Positions 37,973-47,734 are shown, numbered from the stretch's first letter. The stretch: DNA of 64,000 nt from Paenibacillus fonticola DSM 21315 (GCF_000381905.1 NZ_KB907260.1:62001-126000), one strand, 5' to 3'. Program-made: numbers and translations. The notes: a model not told the origin generated them from the sequence alone.

Positions 37973-39010
37973 TTAAACGAGCGCCTTAGGCGTATCAAAC
38001 CGTTTTCCAAGCAATGGGGCCAGCTGCTCCAAATCACGAAGCAAAGCAGCGAACTGATCCGGGAACAACGACTGCACGCCGTCGCCAGTCATCGAATTAT
38101 CCGGGTCCGTATGCATTTCGATGATCAGCCCGTCCGCTCCTGCCGCAACGGATGCTTTCGTCATCGGTTCTACGAGCTCACGGCGTCCTGTGCCATGGCT
38201 CGGATCGGAAATGACCGGCAAATGGCTCAAGCTTTGCAATACCGGAATCGCCGATAGATCAAGCGTATTTCTAGTGTAGGTTTCAAACGTGCGGATCCCC
38301 CGCTCACAAAGCATGACGTTTGGATTTCCGCCTGCCAAAATATACTCCGCCGCATTCAGGAACTCGTCGTACGTTGCACTGAATCCGCGCTTCAGCAGCA
38401 CCGGTCTGCCGCAGGTTCCCAGCTTGCGCAGCAAATCGAAGTTTTGCATATTACGCGTACCTACCTGCAAAATGTCAGCGTACTCCGCGCAAACATCGAC
38501 ATATTCAGGGGTCATTACTTCGGTAATCGTCAGCAAGCCGTGCTTCTTTCCGGCTTCCGCCATCATGACTAGGCCTTCAACACCTACGCCCTGGAAGCTG
38601 TAAGGCCCTGTACGCGGCTTAAACGCTCCGCCGCGAAGCACTTGTCCTCCCGCCGCTTTCACGAGGCGGGCGATTTCATCGATTTGTTCGGCGGATTCTA
38701 CGGCACAAGGACCACCCATTACGACGAGCTCACCGCCGCCAATTTCTACATCTCCAATTTTAATGACCGTGTTCTCCGGATGGAAATCGCGGCTGGCCAG
38801 CTTGTAAGATTTAGAAATTTTAATGACATTCTCTACATCCTTCATTTGGCGTAAATGCTCCGCAAGCTTCGGCTCGATCATACCAATCAATCCGATAACT
38901 GTACGGTCATTTCCTCTCGAAACATGAGTTTGTAATCCTTCCTTTTCAATTACTGCGATTATTTCATTAATACGTTCCTCTGGTGTCTGATTAGAAGTGA
39001 TTACGATCAT
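37973..39010 (-). CDS. aroF: DAHP synthase, type I-beta with N-terminal regulatory domain
   Basis: A 345-residue enzyme joining phosphoenolpyruvate and erythrose-4-phosphate, the first step of the shikimate pathway. Residues 1-70 form a ferredoxin-like domain of the kind that gives feedback control in the Thermotoga-type enzyme. The barrel follows with 'MGGPCAVESAEQI', 'LRGGAFKPRTGPYSFQG', 'LLKRGFSAT' and 'PVISDPSHGTGRR'. The start is ATG 39010, nine bases after GAGAGG; an ATG nine bases upstream abuts that site and is unlikely. There is no chorismate mutase domain. A near-consensus promoter lies about 110 bases upstream. The Bacillus-type gene is called aroA or aroF. Confidence 0.95.
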   Translation of the reverse strand: MIVITSNQTPEERINEIIAVIEKEGLQTHVSRGNDRTVIGLIGMIEPKLAEHLRQMKDVENVIKISKSYKLASRDFHPENTVIKIGDVEIGGGELVVMGGPCAVESAEQIDEIARLVKAAGGQVLRGGAFKPRTGPYSFQGVGVEGLVMMAEAGKKHGLLTITEVMTPEYVDVCAEYADILQVGTRNMQNFDLLRKLGTCGRPVLLKRGFSATYDEFLNAAEYILAGGNPNVMLCERGIRTFETYTRNTLDLSAIPVLQSLSHLPVISDPSHGTGRRELVEPMTKASVAAGADGLIIEMHTDPDNSMTGDGVQSLFPDQFAALLRDLEQLAPLLGKRFDTPKALV

Positions 39011-39120
39011 GATTGTCATCCTCTCATTTTAGTTCTTATTTTTCGATCATCTATGAATCCATTTAATATATTTTGCCACTTAGACGCTTGTTCGCTTTGA
39101 AGCTTTTAACCACTAAAGTA

Positions 39121-39149
39121 ACTATAACTGAATACATGTACATCGTCAA
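39121..39149 (-). promoter_or_regulatory. SigA promoter of the DAHP synthase gene
   Basis: TTGACG (39144-39149), 17-base spacer, TATAGT (39121-39126). The leader is about 105 bases; I saw no T-box or TRAP-type repeats in it. Confidence 0.8.
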
Positions 39150-39211
39150 GCTAAACTTCCGCCTAAATAACTTAAGAGAATGTTGTTACCCTATATTTTT
39201 CGAAATTCAAA

Positions 39212-39254
39212 AATAAAGCTACAAACCCTTTACTATACAGGTTTGCAGCTTATT
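39212..39254 (-). terminator. terminator of the sugar ABC/hydrolase operon
   Basis: A 15-bp stem with one bulge (AATAAGCTGCAAACC with GGTTTGTAGCTTTATT), followed on the minus strand by TTTTTGAATTT. Confidence 0.85.
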
Positions 39255-39257
39255 ACT

Positions 39258-39470
39258 TTACCGGAAAACTTTTACAGCGAGTCGTTTTTGCTTTTCACGC
39301 AGCCGACCGATCGCCTTCATGAAGTTCAAACACTGCGCTGGGAGCTGCGCGCGTGCAAAGGCACCGTACTCACTCATTTGCTGAGATGCTATGCTCACCA
39401 TTTGTAAAGGCACTGCTAACTCATCGGCTGAGGCTCTCTGTTCACCTATTTGCTGAGCCACTGCGCTCAT
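39258..39470 (-). CDS. possible 70-residue protein coupled to the glycoside hydrolase gene
   Basis: This frame starts in an ATGA overlap with the stop of the preceding hydrolase gene and ends three bases before the operon terminator, as expected for a last small cistron. The product is Q/A/S-rich at first ('SAVAQQIGEQRASADELAVP') and basic at the end. I recognise no family and see no separate ribosome site beyond the coupling. It may also be untranslated 3' sequence. Confidence 0.35.
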   Translation of the reverse strand: MSAVAQQIGEQRASADELAVPLQMVSIASQQMSEYGAFARAQLPAQCLNFMKAIGRLREKQKRLAVKVFR

Positions 39471-41230
39471 TCATCCGCTCGGCGCAAACGAACAGCCATA
39501 AACTGCCTGCCTGGCAGCTCCACGCGGAAGGTTCCTTCATGTAGACCAGCGCATTTCTCGATCGTCATATTCCATGTATCAATGATCTCAATGGTATACT
39601 TGATGCCCGGTTTAACATTGAAAATTCTGAACTTCGGCTGGTTAAAGCCAAAATAGTACATGTAATAGTTGTCCCGGACACCTGCGCAGGGGGCATCCCA
39701 GTCGGATCGGAGCGGTTCCCAGCGCTGGCCTGGCGCTTCCTCTACCAGCTTGCGCAGGAACGCGATACGCGCAGGGCTGTCGCCAACTAGTTTGCCTCCT
39801 TTGGACCACCATAAAATTTCTTCATCATTCAAATAGGTTTCTCCATGGCCGACATATCCGCCCCGGATCATTCCTTCCCAGAAACGGCGAACCATTTCCT
39901 GACCGTTAATGTTGCCCCAGCCCTGATCAATGTCTCCTTCATAGGCGCATTCATCGATGACGACAGGCTTGTTCCAGCGCTCCCGCCATTCCAGCGTCGC
40001 TTCGGAGGTTTTATATACATCGATTCTTTGAATGCTGGAGTGGGTTAGCCAAGGCTTGCTATGATCATAGAACGTCAGCCAATTGTGATTTGACAGCAAA
40101 TGTCCGTAGGGATCATGGGCCGTAATGATCTTCGCATACCTTTCCCAATCCTCGCCGGTCTTCGCCCACATCAAATCATACTCATTTGCCAGCGACCACC
40201 AGACATGCCGGTATGCTGACAAGCGGGCGACAATATAACGTAAATACAAATCATCGGCTTCCTGCTCCATTTCCGAAAATCCCCAGCGATCATACGGGTG
40301 GAACAAGATCAGATCCGTTTCTATTCCGAGCCGGCCCAAATCGCTTATCCGCTGCTCCAAGTGCTCGAAGAAGGCCGGGTTAAATGCGCGGAAATTCCAG
40401 CCCTCCTCCGGGGAGCCTTCGAACGGATACAGAGGCGGTTCGTTGCGGTTGTATAGATAGGACTTGGGAAACACGCACATCCGCATTTTATTAAACGGCG
40501 AGCCCGCCAGCGTTTCCAGCGTCTGCTGCTCCAGCTCCTCTCCCTGATGCGTCCATGCGTAACAAGTTGTGCCAAACGGCAAATAGACGGTACCGTCTTC
40601 ATAAGCGAAATGATACGTATCCCGGACACGCACCGGACCGTGATTGCCTTCTTCGGGCGCGGTACAAATGAATGAGCCCTCGATTCCTTCCAGCGCTTTC
40701 ACAGTGCTGTGGGTACGGTACGTCCAATTCCCCTCCCGGTCAGGCATCATCCGAACCTTGTAGCTTCCATTGCCGTTATAAAAGCCCAGAACGTTTATGG
40801 AACGCTTCCCATCCCCGTGAGTAAACGTTGCACTCAGCTCCACATCCGTGTAAGGATTACCCTCGGATGGCCCATTGAAACTGAGCTCGAGCACGTCCCA
40901 TTGGGCTGCGCTATCGGGTGAGCTGACCAAACCGGCCCCGTCCATTTGCTTATCGGCATACCCTGTATGAGTCTCTCGCTTCAATGCGGATTTCTTCACG
41001 CCTTCCTGCGGAGAGCAATCCGCCTCTGCCAGCTCTTGCAGCAGCGCTGTCCGCTCCGCCTGCGTAAAGCCAAGCTCCTCGCGCAAATCGAGGAACTGCC
41101 CCAATGTGAAAATTTTATAGGAAAAAGCAAGATGCTCCTCGTCTTTAAGAAACGGAAAATACTTGAACAAAATTTTTCCTGCAGCTTCATCCGTCCATAT
41201 GCGCCCTATCTTCGTCTGCTCTGTAAACAT
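39467..41230 (-). CDS. cytoplasmic glycoside hydrolase, DUF5060 + DUF4038 type
   Basis: A 587-residue protein with no signal peptide. Residues 1-75 are a small helical module ('AAGKILFKYFPFLKDEEHL'); about 108-195 is an Ig-like DUF5060 domain ('WDVLELSFNGPSEGNPYTDV'). About 205-500 is a DUF4038 TIM barrel with candidate acid/base Glu in 'WWSLANEYDLM' and nucleophile Glu in 'PVVIDECAYEGD'. A beta-sandwich (DUF5605-like) closes it. DUF4038 includes apiosidase (GH140) relatives, so a plant-polysaccharide-derived oligosaccharide is plausible. It follows the ABC permeases by 14 bases, and probably degrades what they import. Confidence 0.85.
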   Translation of the reverse strand: MFTEQTKIGRIWTDEAAGKILFKYFPFLKDEEHLAFSYKIFTLGQFLDLREELGFTQAERTALLQELAEADCSPQEGVKKSALKRETHTGYADKQMDGAGLVSSPDSAAQWDVLELSFNGPSEGNPYTDVELSATFTHGDGKRSINVLGFYNGNGSYKVRMMPDREGNWTYRTHSTVKALEGIEGSFICTAPEEGNHGPVRVRDTYHFAYEDGTVYLPFGTTCYAWTHQGEELEQQTLETLAGSPFNKMRMCVFPKSYLYNRNEPPLYPFEGSPEEGWNFRAFNPAFFEHLEQRISDLGRLGIETDLILFHPYDRWGFSEMEQEADDLYLRYIVARLSAYRHVWWSLANEYDLMWAKTGEDWERYAKIITAHDPYGHLLSNHNWLTFYDHSKPWLTHSSIQRIDVYKTSEATLEWRERWNKPVVIDECAYEGDIDQGWGNINGQEMVRRFWEGMIRGGYVGHGETYLNDEEILWWSKGGKLVGDSPARIAFLRKLVEEAPGQRWEPLRSDWDAPCAGVRDNYYMYYFGFNQPKFRIFNVKPGIKYTIEIIDTWNMTIEKCAGLHEGTFRVELPGRQFMAVRLRRADE

Positions 41231-41244
41231 TTGAATCCTCCTGT

Positions 41245-42087
41245 CTAACCTTTAATTGCTCCTGCCATTCCGGATACAAAGTACTTCTGGAAAAATAAAT
41301 AAACGACCAAAATCGGTACAATCGAGATCAATACCCCGGCGCTTAACAATGTGTAGTTCGTAGAATGCTGTCCCTGGAACGTAAGCAGCCCCGCCGTAAC
41401 CGGCTGCATAGAATCCTTTGTGATGAAAATTTGCGCCAGCAAAAATTCATTCCAGGTGGACAGGAAATCGAGAATAACCAGCGTTGCTATGGCCGGCATA
41501 GCGATCGGCAATATGATGCGAAAAAATTTCCCCAGTTCCGCACAGCCGTCAATATATGCCGCCTCATCCAATTCCTTTGGAATCGAGCGGAGAAATCCTC
41601 TCAGCACCATGATGCCGAAGGGAATACCAAAGCCTATATAAACGATAAAAATACCAGGATACGTATTTTCAAGCCCGAAATAATTCAGCATCATATTCAA
41701 TGGTACGAGCGTAGCCTGAAAGGGAATCATCATCCCGACCAAAAATACGGCAAATAGCGCGTTCCCCCACTTGAAGCCCATCCGTGTCAGGGCATACGCG
41801 GCCAGCGCCTCGATCAATATACCGAGCGGAACCTTGACCACGGAAATAAACAAACTGTTGCGAATATAAATATTCATTTTACTCCATGCCTCGGCAAAAT
41901 TGCTCCATTGGAACACTTCCGGTAAAGTATAGACCGGATTTTTCAGCAGATCGGCATTGGACTTCAAAGCTGTCATCCCGATAAACACGATCGGTATCAG
42001 AAAAATGACAGCCAGGCAAATTAGAGATAGATACATAACCGCCTTTGAAACAGCGGATTGTTGGATGTCTTCCATATGGCACACCAC
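41245..42087 (-). CDS. sugar ABC transporter permease, MalG family
   Basis: A 280-residue inner-membrane permease with six predicted helices. The EAA loop that docks the ATPase is 'ELDEAAYIDGCAELGKFFRIILP'. The MalG-type C-terminus ends 'FQKYFVSGMAGAIKG', close to the family consensus. GTG 42087 lies six bases after AGGA; ATG 42075 is an alternative start. It is 15 bases downstream of the MalF-type gene. No ATPase gene is in the operon, so a shared MsmX-type ATPase probably energises it. Confidence 0.93.
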   Translation of the reverse strand: MVCHMEDIQQSAVSKAVMYLSLICLAVIFLIPIVFIGMTALKSNADLLKNPVYTLPEVFQWSNFAEAWSKMNIYIRNSLFISVVKVPLGILIEALAAYALTRMGFKWGNALFAVFLVGMMIPFQATLVPLNMMLNYFGLENTYPGIFIVYIGFGIPFGIMVLRGFLRSIPKELDEAAYIDGCAELGKFFRIILPIAMPAIATLVILDFLSTWNEFLLAQIFITKDSMQPVTAGLLTFQGQHSTNYTLLSAGVLISIVPILVVYLFFQKYFVSGMAGAIKG

Positions 42088-42102
42088 CCGCTTTCCTGCA
42101 AA

Positions 42103-42978
42103 TCACAGATGTGATTTTTTATTTGTATAGTAGACGTAAGGGATAATGACCACCATAGTTACAAAAACCAGGAACCACGAAATGGCTGACCCTACACCGA
42201 TATTGTTGAATTTAAAAGTTTGATAGTACATCCAGGATGACAGCACCTGTGTGCTTTGCGCCGGGCCTCCTGCCGTCATGCCGTAAATAATGTCATATAC
42301 CTTCATCGCATTAACCATTGTAGTAGCGAAAACAATGACAAAGGTTTCGCTTAGCAGCGGTATCGTTATGAAGCGGAACGATTGAACCGGTTTGGCACCA
42401 TCGATAATCGCCGCCTCATAGCAGTCCTTCGGAATGCTTTGCAAGCCCGCGAGAAACAATACCATTGGCAATCCAACCCCTTGCCATACAGCGGCGATAA
42501 ATACCGCGTACAGTGCCGTCTTCGGATCGGCCAGCCAGGGGTGAGCCAGTTCTCCAAGCCCGATCCCCTCCAACAAAGCGTTAAAGAACCCCCTTGTCGG
42601 ATGGTAAAGCCAGCTCCACATCAAAGCGACGATAATACCTGACAATACATAGGGAAAATAAAATACACCGCGAAACAACGATCTCCCTTTGAGTTTCCGG
42701 TTAAGCAGCAGAGCAAACATCAGTCCCAGTCCAATAATGATGGTCAGAGAGCCTGCCAGCCAAAGTACGTTATTTTTCAAAGCCTTTTGAAAGACCGTAT
42801 CCTCTGTTAATAAATAAATATAGTTTTGTAAGCCGACAAACTGTTTGTTTGGCGAAATCCCGTTCCAGCGATATAGACTGAGCTGCAGCGTATACAAGGA
42901 GGGCCCCACGATTACAACAAGATAAATCAATAACGCCGGCATCAGGAATGTCCATGGCTTCCAAGCTTTGAGCTTCAT
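42103..42978 (-). CDS. sugar ABC transporter permease, MalF family
   Basis: A 291-residue membrane protein with six predicted helices, starting 'KPWTFLMPALLIYLVVIVGPS'. The ATPase-docking loop is 'DCYEAAIIDGAKPVQSFRFITIP'. The conserved 'MTAGGPAQSTQVLSSWMYYQTF' is the MalF-group C-terminal mark. The start is ATG 42978 with GGGAGGC upstream; the frame stays open to 43038 without a site. It pairs with the MalG-type protein as a heterodimer. Confidence 0.93.
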   Translation of the reverse strand: MKLKAWKPWTFLMPALLIYLVVIVGPSLYTLQLSLYRWNGISPNKQFVGLQNYIYLLTEDTVFQKALKNNVLWLAGSLTIIIGLGLMFALLLNRKLKGRSLFRGVFYFPYVLSGIIVALMWSWLYHPTRGFFNALLEGIGLGELAHPWLADPKTALYAVFIAAVWQGVGLPMVLFLAGLQSIPKDCYEAAIIDGAKPVQSFRFITIPLLSETFVIVFATTMVNAMKVYDIIYGMTAGGPAQSTQVLSSWMYYQTFKFNNIGVGSAISWFLVFVTMVVIIPYVYYTNKKSHL

Positions 42979-43052
42979 ACTGTGCCTCCCTCGCACCAGC
43001 AGGGCTTGAGAGAACAGCCAGACGGCCGTTCCTCCCAAGCTGTGCTGTATTT

Positions 43053-44348
43053 CTAGTTGTTGCTCTTATGCGCCTCGACAGCTTTTTGAAGTTCCTGGGC
43101 TGCCTGCTCCGGTGTCCATTCATTCAGAATCACCGCATCCTGCGCTTCAAACAGCTTCTGTACTACCGTTTGCGGCAGCGCCTGATCGGAAATCAGGAAG
43201 TTGCCGTCTTTAATCATATCGGCCATTTCTGCCGTATGCGGGGACTGCTCTGAAGTATTGAATTGCTGTAAAGCCGGAGAGCCATATTGGTCAATATACT
43301 CGTTTACAATCTCCTGGCCCGTAACATATTCGGCCAATTTTACAGCTGCCTCCTGAACAGCAGGCTCAGAGCTGCCGTTAATTTGGAACATCTCCGCAAA
43401 GCTCGACATCCGCACTGGCTGATGATCGGTAGGGAATTTGAAAATACCGATGCTGCTCGGATCTACTCCTGCCTGGGATATGGTCAAATCAACCCATGCC
43501 CCTTCAATCGCAAAGCCTTGGAGACCATGGTACAGCGGCGTTTCAGCCTCCTGTGGATCAAGAGTAATAAAGCCTTTTTCGAAATAACCTTTATCCGACC
43601 ACTCCTTCAGCTTCTGAAAGCTTTGCACAACCGCCGGATCTTCCCATGAAGCTTCCAGCGCATTAAGCTGATCATGCAGTTCGACGCCGCCGTAATGCTC
43701 GATCAACTGCTCAACCCAGCGCATCAGCATCCAGCCGCCCTTACCTCCAACGGCAAATGGCGTAATATCCTGATCCTTCATCAATTGCAGTTGTGCTTCA
43801 AACTCCGCGAACGTAGCTGGCGGATTCAGGTTTAATTTAGCATATAACTCCTTCGGATAAATGACGGCGAGGGAAGCGAGGTGGAATGGCACCCCGGCAA
43901 TTTTACCGTCATACTTCACCAAATCAATCGCTGCCGGATTATATATATCCTCCCATTTGTGTTCGGCCGCAACCGCAGTCAAATCCATCGTCAACCCGTT
44001 TTCCGGGTAAAAGGCCCCTAATGATCCGCCCCAAGTAAACCACATATCTGGCAATGTTTTCGAAGCTGCTGCTACCTTCAGTGATTCTTTTAACGGATCT
44101 GTCCCATAGAAGGTAGGTTCTACTTTGATATCGGGATTTTTGCTTTCGAAATCTTTAATAATCGGTTCAAGATATGCCGCTTGATCATTCAGCACCCAAA
44201 TGCTCACTGTCGTTTTGTCTCCGCCGCCATCACCAGCCCCGGTTCCAGCAGCGTTCTTTTCCGGACTGCCGCCGCCACCGCAGGCGGATAACATCATTAC
44301 GATCAAGATCATTACCGCCAGCATTGCCGTAAAGCGATTTCTTTTCAT
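43053..44348 (-). CDS. sugar ABC transporter solute-binding lipoprotein
   Basis: A 431-residue family 1 extracellular solute-binding protein. The lipobox LSAC is followed by a glycine-rich linker, so it is tethered outside the membrane. The binding-protein fold is visible: 'VSIWVLNDQAAYLEPIIKDFE', 'DMWFTWGGSLGAFYPENGLTMDL', 'GVPFHLASLAVIYPKELYAKL' and 'GLQGFAIEGAWVDLTIS'. Many aromatic residues suit oligosaccharide binding. It is the first gene of the transporter operon and lies 75 bases before the MalF-type gene. Confidence 0.93.
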   Translation of the reverse strand: MKRNRFTAMLAVMILIVMMLSACGGGGSPEKNAAGTGAGDGGGDKTTVSIWVLNDQAAYLEPIIKDFESKNPDIKVEPTFYGTDPLKESLKVAAASKTLPDMWFTWGGSLGAFYPENGLTMDLTAVAAEHKWEDIYNPAAIDLVKYDGKIAGVPFHLASLAVIYPKELYAKLNLNPPATFAEFEAQLQLMKDQDITPFAVGGKGGWMLMRWVEQLIEHYGGVELHDQLNALEASWEDPAVVQSFQKLKEWSDKGYFEKGFITLDPQEAETPLYHGLQGFAIEGAWVDLTISQAGVDPSSIGIFKFPTDHQPVRMSSFAEMFQINGSSEPAVQEAAVKLAEYVTGQEIVNEYIDQYGSPALQQFNTSEQSPHTAEMADMIKDGNFLISDQALPQTVVQKLFEAQDAVILNEWTPEQAAQELQKAVEAHKSNN

Positions 44349-44552
44349 TTCTTCAACCCCCTGTTGATAATAAATAAGTTAAGTAAATAAGCGCTGGCCT
44401 ATTTGCTTGCTTTAAGTCTACTATCCGGCAGCAGCGCTGGGTATGAGGGCCATATGTCATTTCTTACGCGAAAATATCGACTTTCGGCAAGGTAAAAAAC
44501 CTTTTCGTGTGGCCAAATAGAACATCAATGCATTTTCCTACACTCTTATGCA

Positions 44553-45758
44553 CTAACGGTTGCGATACTCCAGCGGAGTCATGCCTACCCGATCTTTAAA
44601 CAGCTTGCTGAAATAATGCGGATTTGTATAGCTTAATATTTCGCTTATTTCATATACTTTTTTATTCGTATCCCGCAGCAGCTTCTGTGCATAAATAATT
44701 TTGTTCCGGATGACATATTCACTAAAGCTTTCTCCAACCTCTTTTAAAAAAATCCGGCTTAAATAGCTGGTGCTGATCGGAATGGACTCTGCCACTTTCA
44801 TCAGCGTAATATCCTCAAGCAGATGATGATCCACATATTCCTTCGCTAATCTGACATGCAGGCTGTCGCTTTGCTGGTTGACGGGAAATTTTAGCTCCGC
44901 CTCCATATAGGCTTTTGGAATTTCGCTCATATCTTTATAAATAGAACTGCACGAATAGATGATAGACGCATTCAACAATTCAAATATTTTGCTGCGCAGA
45001 CGCTCCAGATACTGCTCCCTGCCCTGAAGGTCCTCCTCTTCTTTCGGCGCAGATGGCGACAGCCACAATATTTCTCGATGGTTGCGGTGAAACACAATGC
45101 CGCCCCAGTTTCGGGAGACGTATTCTTCAATCAAATAGCGGATCGACATAAACTTTAAATGATCTTTTGTGCTGGGGGCGGTTATGTGATCTACAGTCAT
45201 TTGATCTGCAGCATCATCCCGCAGGCGAAATGCAGCGATCCACAGACCCTGGGCAAATTGCCCTTTCTCCGGTTCGGACAATCGCATTTTGGACGGGTAA
45301 GTGTACGTATCAAGCAAAGATACGAGCCAGTCGTTCCGCTCCTCCTCCGACCATATGGCCGTTGTCCCCGCGGTGTTCTGCTCGAGCAGCTTGACCGCTT
45401 TCTGAAGCGTTGCCGTCACTTCCTCCTCATCCATAGTCGGCTTGTGAAGATAATCAATCGCTCCGAGCCGGATCGCCTCTTTGACGTAAGGAAAATCGTC
45501 ATAACTGCTTAAATAGATCATCTGCACATGCTTGAACGGACCATTGCGAATATAACGGCCCAGCTCGATCCCATCCATGCCCGGCATGCGAATATCCGTC
45601 ATGACGATATGAATGTTTTCTGTTTCCAGCAGCCGCACGGCCTCTTCCCCATTAGACGCCTCAGCTTTCCAGCACACGCCCTGGGCATCCCAATCCACCA
45701 TATAACGCAAGCCCATTCTAACGATCGCTTCATCCTCGACCACTAATAAATTCCACAT
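44553..45758 (-). CDS. YesN-type AraC-family response regulator
   Basis: A 401-residue DNA-binding regulator. The receiver domain (1-120) has the phospho-acceptor in 'IVMTDIRMPGMDGIEL' and the lysine in 'LHKPTMDEEE'. A divergent middle of about 170 residues follows, then an AraC/XylS double helix-turn-helix ('DITLMKVAESIPISTSYLSRIFLKE' and 'VYEISEILSYTNPHYFSKLFKDRVGMTPLEYR'). It is one base after the sensor kinase gene. The neighbouring transporter operon is its most likely target. Confidence 0.94.
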   Translation of the reverse strand: MWNLLVVEDEAIVRMGLRYMVDWDAQGVCWKAEASNGEEAVRLLETENIHIVMTDIRMPGMDGIELGRYIRNGPFKHVQMIYLSSYDDFPYVKEAIRLGAIDYLHKPTMDEEEVTATLQKAVKLLEQNTAGTTAIWSEEERNDWLVSLLDTYTYPSKMRLSEPEKGQFAQGLWIAAFRLRDDAADQMTVDHITAPSTKDHLKFMSIRYLIEEYVSRNWGGIVFHRNHREILWLSPSAPKEEEDLQGREQYLERLRSKIFELLNASIIYSCSSIYKDMSEIPKAYMEAELKFPVNQQSDSLHVRLAKEYVDHHLLEDITLMKVAESIPISTSYLSRIFLKEVGESFSEYVIRNKIIYAQKLLRDTNKKVYEISEILSYTNPHYFSKLFKDRVGMTPLEYRNR

Positions 45759-45759
45759 T

Positions 45760-47538
45760 TCAATTCCCCCTTGTTACGGATTTATAAGGAATCGTCATCC
45801 GCACCGCCGTCCCCGGTTCCTGGCGCTGAACCTCAAGACCGTACTCCCTGCCAAACCACAATCGAATCCTGTCATTGACATTGTTGATCCCGATATGAGA
45901 TGCGTCGTCCTCCCGCTGATCAAGCAGCAGAGCGATTTGCTCCTCTGATATTCCAATTCCGTTATCGATAATTTCAATGCACAGCGTATTTCCGTCTTCC
46001 CTTAGCCGGACCTTCACGGTGATGAGCAATATGCGGTTCAGGCCCATTGAGCCATGAAAAATAGCGTTTTCCAATATCGGCTGCAGCAGCATGGCCGGTA
46101 TGCCTGCATCCAGCAGTTCCTCCGGTACGTCCCACTCCACGGCAAATGTGTTAGTATACCTTAGATCCATCAATTGCCCATAATCCCGGAGCAGCTCGAG
46201 CTCTTCGGATAATGGCATAAGCTCATCGTTTAGCTTCATGTATGATTGCAGCAAGCGGTTTAAGGAATGAATCAGCTTGGCGATTTGCGGCGACTGCTGC
46301 AAAATGGCCAGCATCCGAATCGAATTAAGCGTGTTATACAAAAAATGAGGCTGAATCCTCACCCGAAGCGCATAAAGCTCTGCCTTCCGCTTCTGCCGTT
46401 CCTTCTCGGCGATCGAATGAATGAGCTCATTCACTCTTTTGACCATCCGCACATAGCTTAAATGAAGCTGCCCGATTTCATCATATCTAGTTGGCGCCTC
46501 CAGCACTTCAAATTTACCTTTCTCCACATTGCGCATGGAACGGATTAATCGGCTGATCGGCCGGGACAAACTGTTGGCCAGCATCCAGGATACGACAGCG
46601 GAGGCAATCATCAGCACGATAGCAATGGCTATGGTATATTGGCGGATCGTGCTGCTTCCCTGCAATATCACATCCTGATTTTTACCCATATAAATCGTCC
46701 ATCCCAAATATTTGTTCTGCCTCACAACCCCGCTATATTTCACGTTCTGATCCCCCAGCTTGCTGTCCGCCGTCCAGACGCCGTCGACCCCGACGCGAGG
46801 CGGCCGCTCCAGCAGATGGTCCGCAATCTGTTCATCGGATGCATAGATTAGCTGATTATCCGCATCGACAACCGTCACAGCAGTGTCGCGCAGCTGCGAG
46901 GAGGAAATTATTTTCTCAATAAAATCGGGAGATATGTGCAGGGCTATTATCGCCAGCGGGCGCATCCGCTCATCCAGCAGCATTCTGGACACGGTCACGG
47001 CTGTAAAGGCTTGTCCATCAAATTGTCTGACTTCATGCACGCCGGAGACGACAAATCCGCCCCTTTTTTCTATCGCCTCTTGATACCAGGCTTCCTTTGT
47101 GACATCGTAGCTTCTATTGATCGAGGAAGAACCGCTAAGCTGATAACCGCTGATCCCGCCGTTGTTGCCGTACAGTACCATGCCTTTTATCGAGGTATTA
47201 ATAGAAGGATAGGCACTCATTAAACGAATTAGCTGCTTCTCCGCATTCAGCTCGGCGGAACCCCACTCTTTTTCAGGGATATAAGGCTGATTAAAAATTG
47301 TAAACGCTTCCGTTAAATAGTAGGGCAAGATGCTAAAACGATCAAAATCGCTGATTTGCTTCTCGATCGCTGTGATCAATTGGCCGGCAATTACCTGCAG
47401 TTCCTGTTCCGTCTGGCGCATCAAAGTATCCGATGACTTTTTATAAGCGATCGTTCCTAGTAAAAGCACGGGCAAACTGCTGACGATCGTCAGCACGATA
47501 AACAACTTTTTATGATATGATATCCGCTTCCAGTACAT
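45760..47538 (-). CDS. YesM-type sensor histidine kinase
   Basis: A 592-residue membrane kinase. Two membrane helices (about 12-32 and 298-320) flank an extracellular double-Cache-type sensor. HAMP follows ('NSLSRPISRLIRSMRNVEKG'), then the LytS/YesM His_kinase motif with the phosphorylated His in 'RIQPHFLYNTLNSIRML' and an ATPase domain ('NAIFHGSMG', 'IDNGIGISEEQI'). Such kinases usually sense a sugar or its binding protein. It is translated with the YesN-type regulator that follows one base later. Confidence 0.93.
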   Translation of the reverse strand: MYWKRISYHKKLFIVLTIVSSLPVLLLGTIAYKKSSDTLMRQTEQELQVIAGQLITAIEKQISDFDRFSILPYYLTEAFTIFNQPYIPEKEWGSAELNAEKQLIRLMSAYPSINTSIKGMVLYGNNGGISGYQLSGSSSINRSYDVTKEAWYQEAIEKRGGFVVSGVHEVRQFDGQAFTAVTVSRMLLDERMRPLAIIALHISPDFIEKIISSSQLRDTAVTVVDADNQLIYASDEQIADHLLERPPRVGVDGVWTADSKLGDQNVKYSGVVRQNKYLGWTIYMGKNQDVILQGSSTIRQYTIAIAIVLMIASAVVSWMLANSLSRPISRLIRSMRNVEKGKFEVLEAPTRYDEIGQLHLSYVRMVKRVNELIHSIAEKERQKRKAELYALRVRIQPHFLYNTLNSIRMLAILQQSPQIAKLIHSLNRLLQSYMKLNDELMPLSEELELLRDYGQLMDLRYTNTFAVEWDVPEELLDAGIPAMLLQPILENAIFHGSMGLNRILLITVKVRLREDGNTLCIEIIDNGIGISEEQIALLLDQREDDASHIGINNVNDRIRLWFGREYGLEVQRQEPGTAVRMTIPYKSVTRGN

Positions 47539-47734
47539 GATTTGTCCCCCATAGCTGTTTGTATTCTATTTATGTTCTATTTTTAGTCTATCTGCCTTTA
47601 TAGGCTTATTCCATCCGCAAAAAATGTTATTTCCCACCAGTTTTATGCAGTTTGCACCCTACCCTCGAAAATCAATAGATCAAATCCGCTTTTTATAACA
47701 CTTTTATTTCATGCTTACCGATTTAACGCAAAAT

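Noticed and set aside
39030..39120. T-box or other amino-acid leader before the DAHP synthase gene
   Set aside because: No T-box sequence, no terminator stem and no tandem Trp, Tyr or Phe codons in the 105-base leader.
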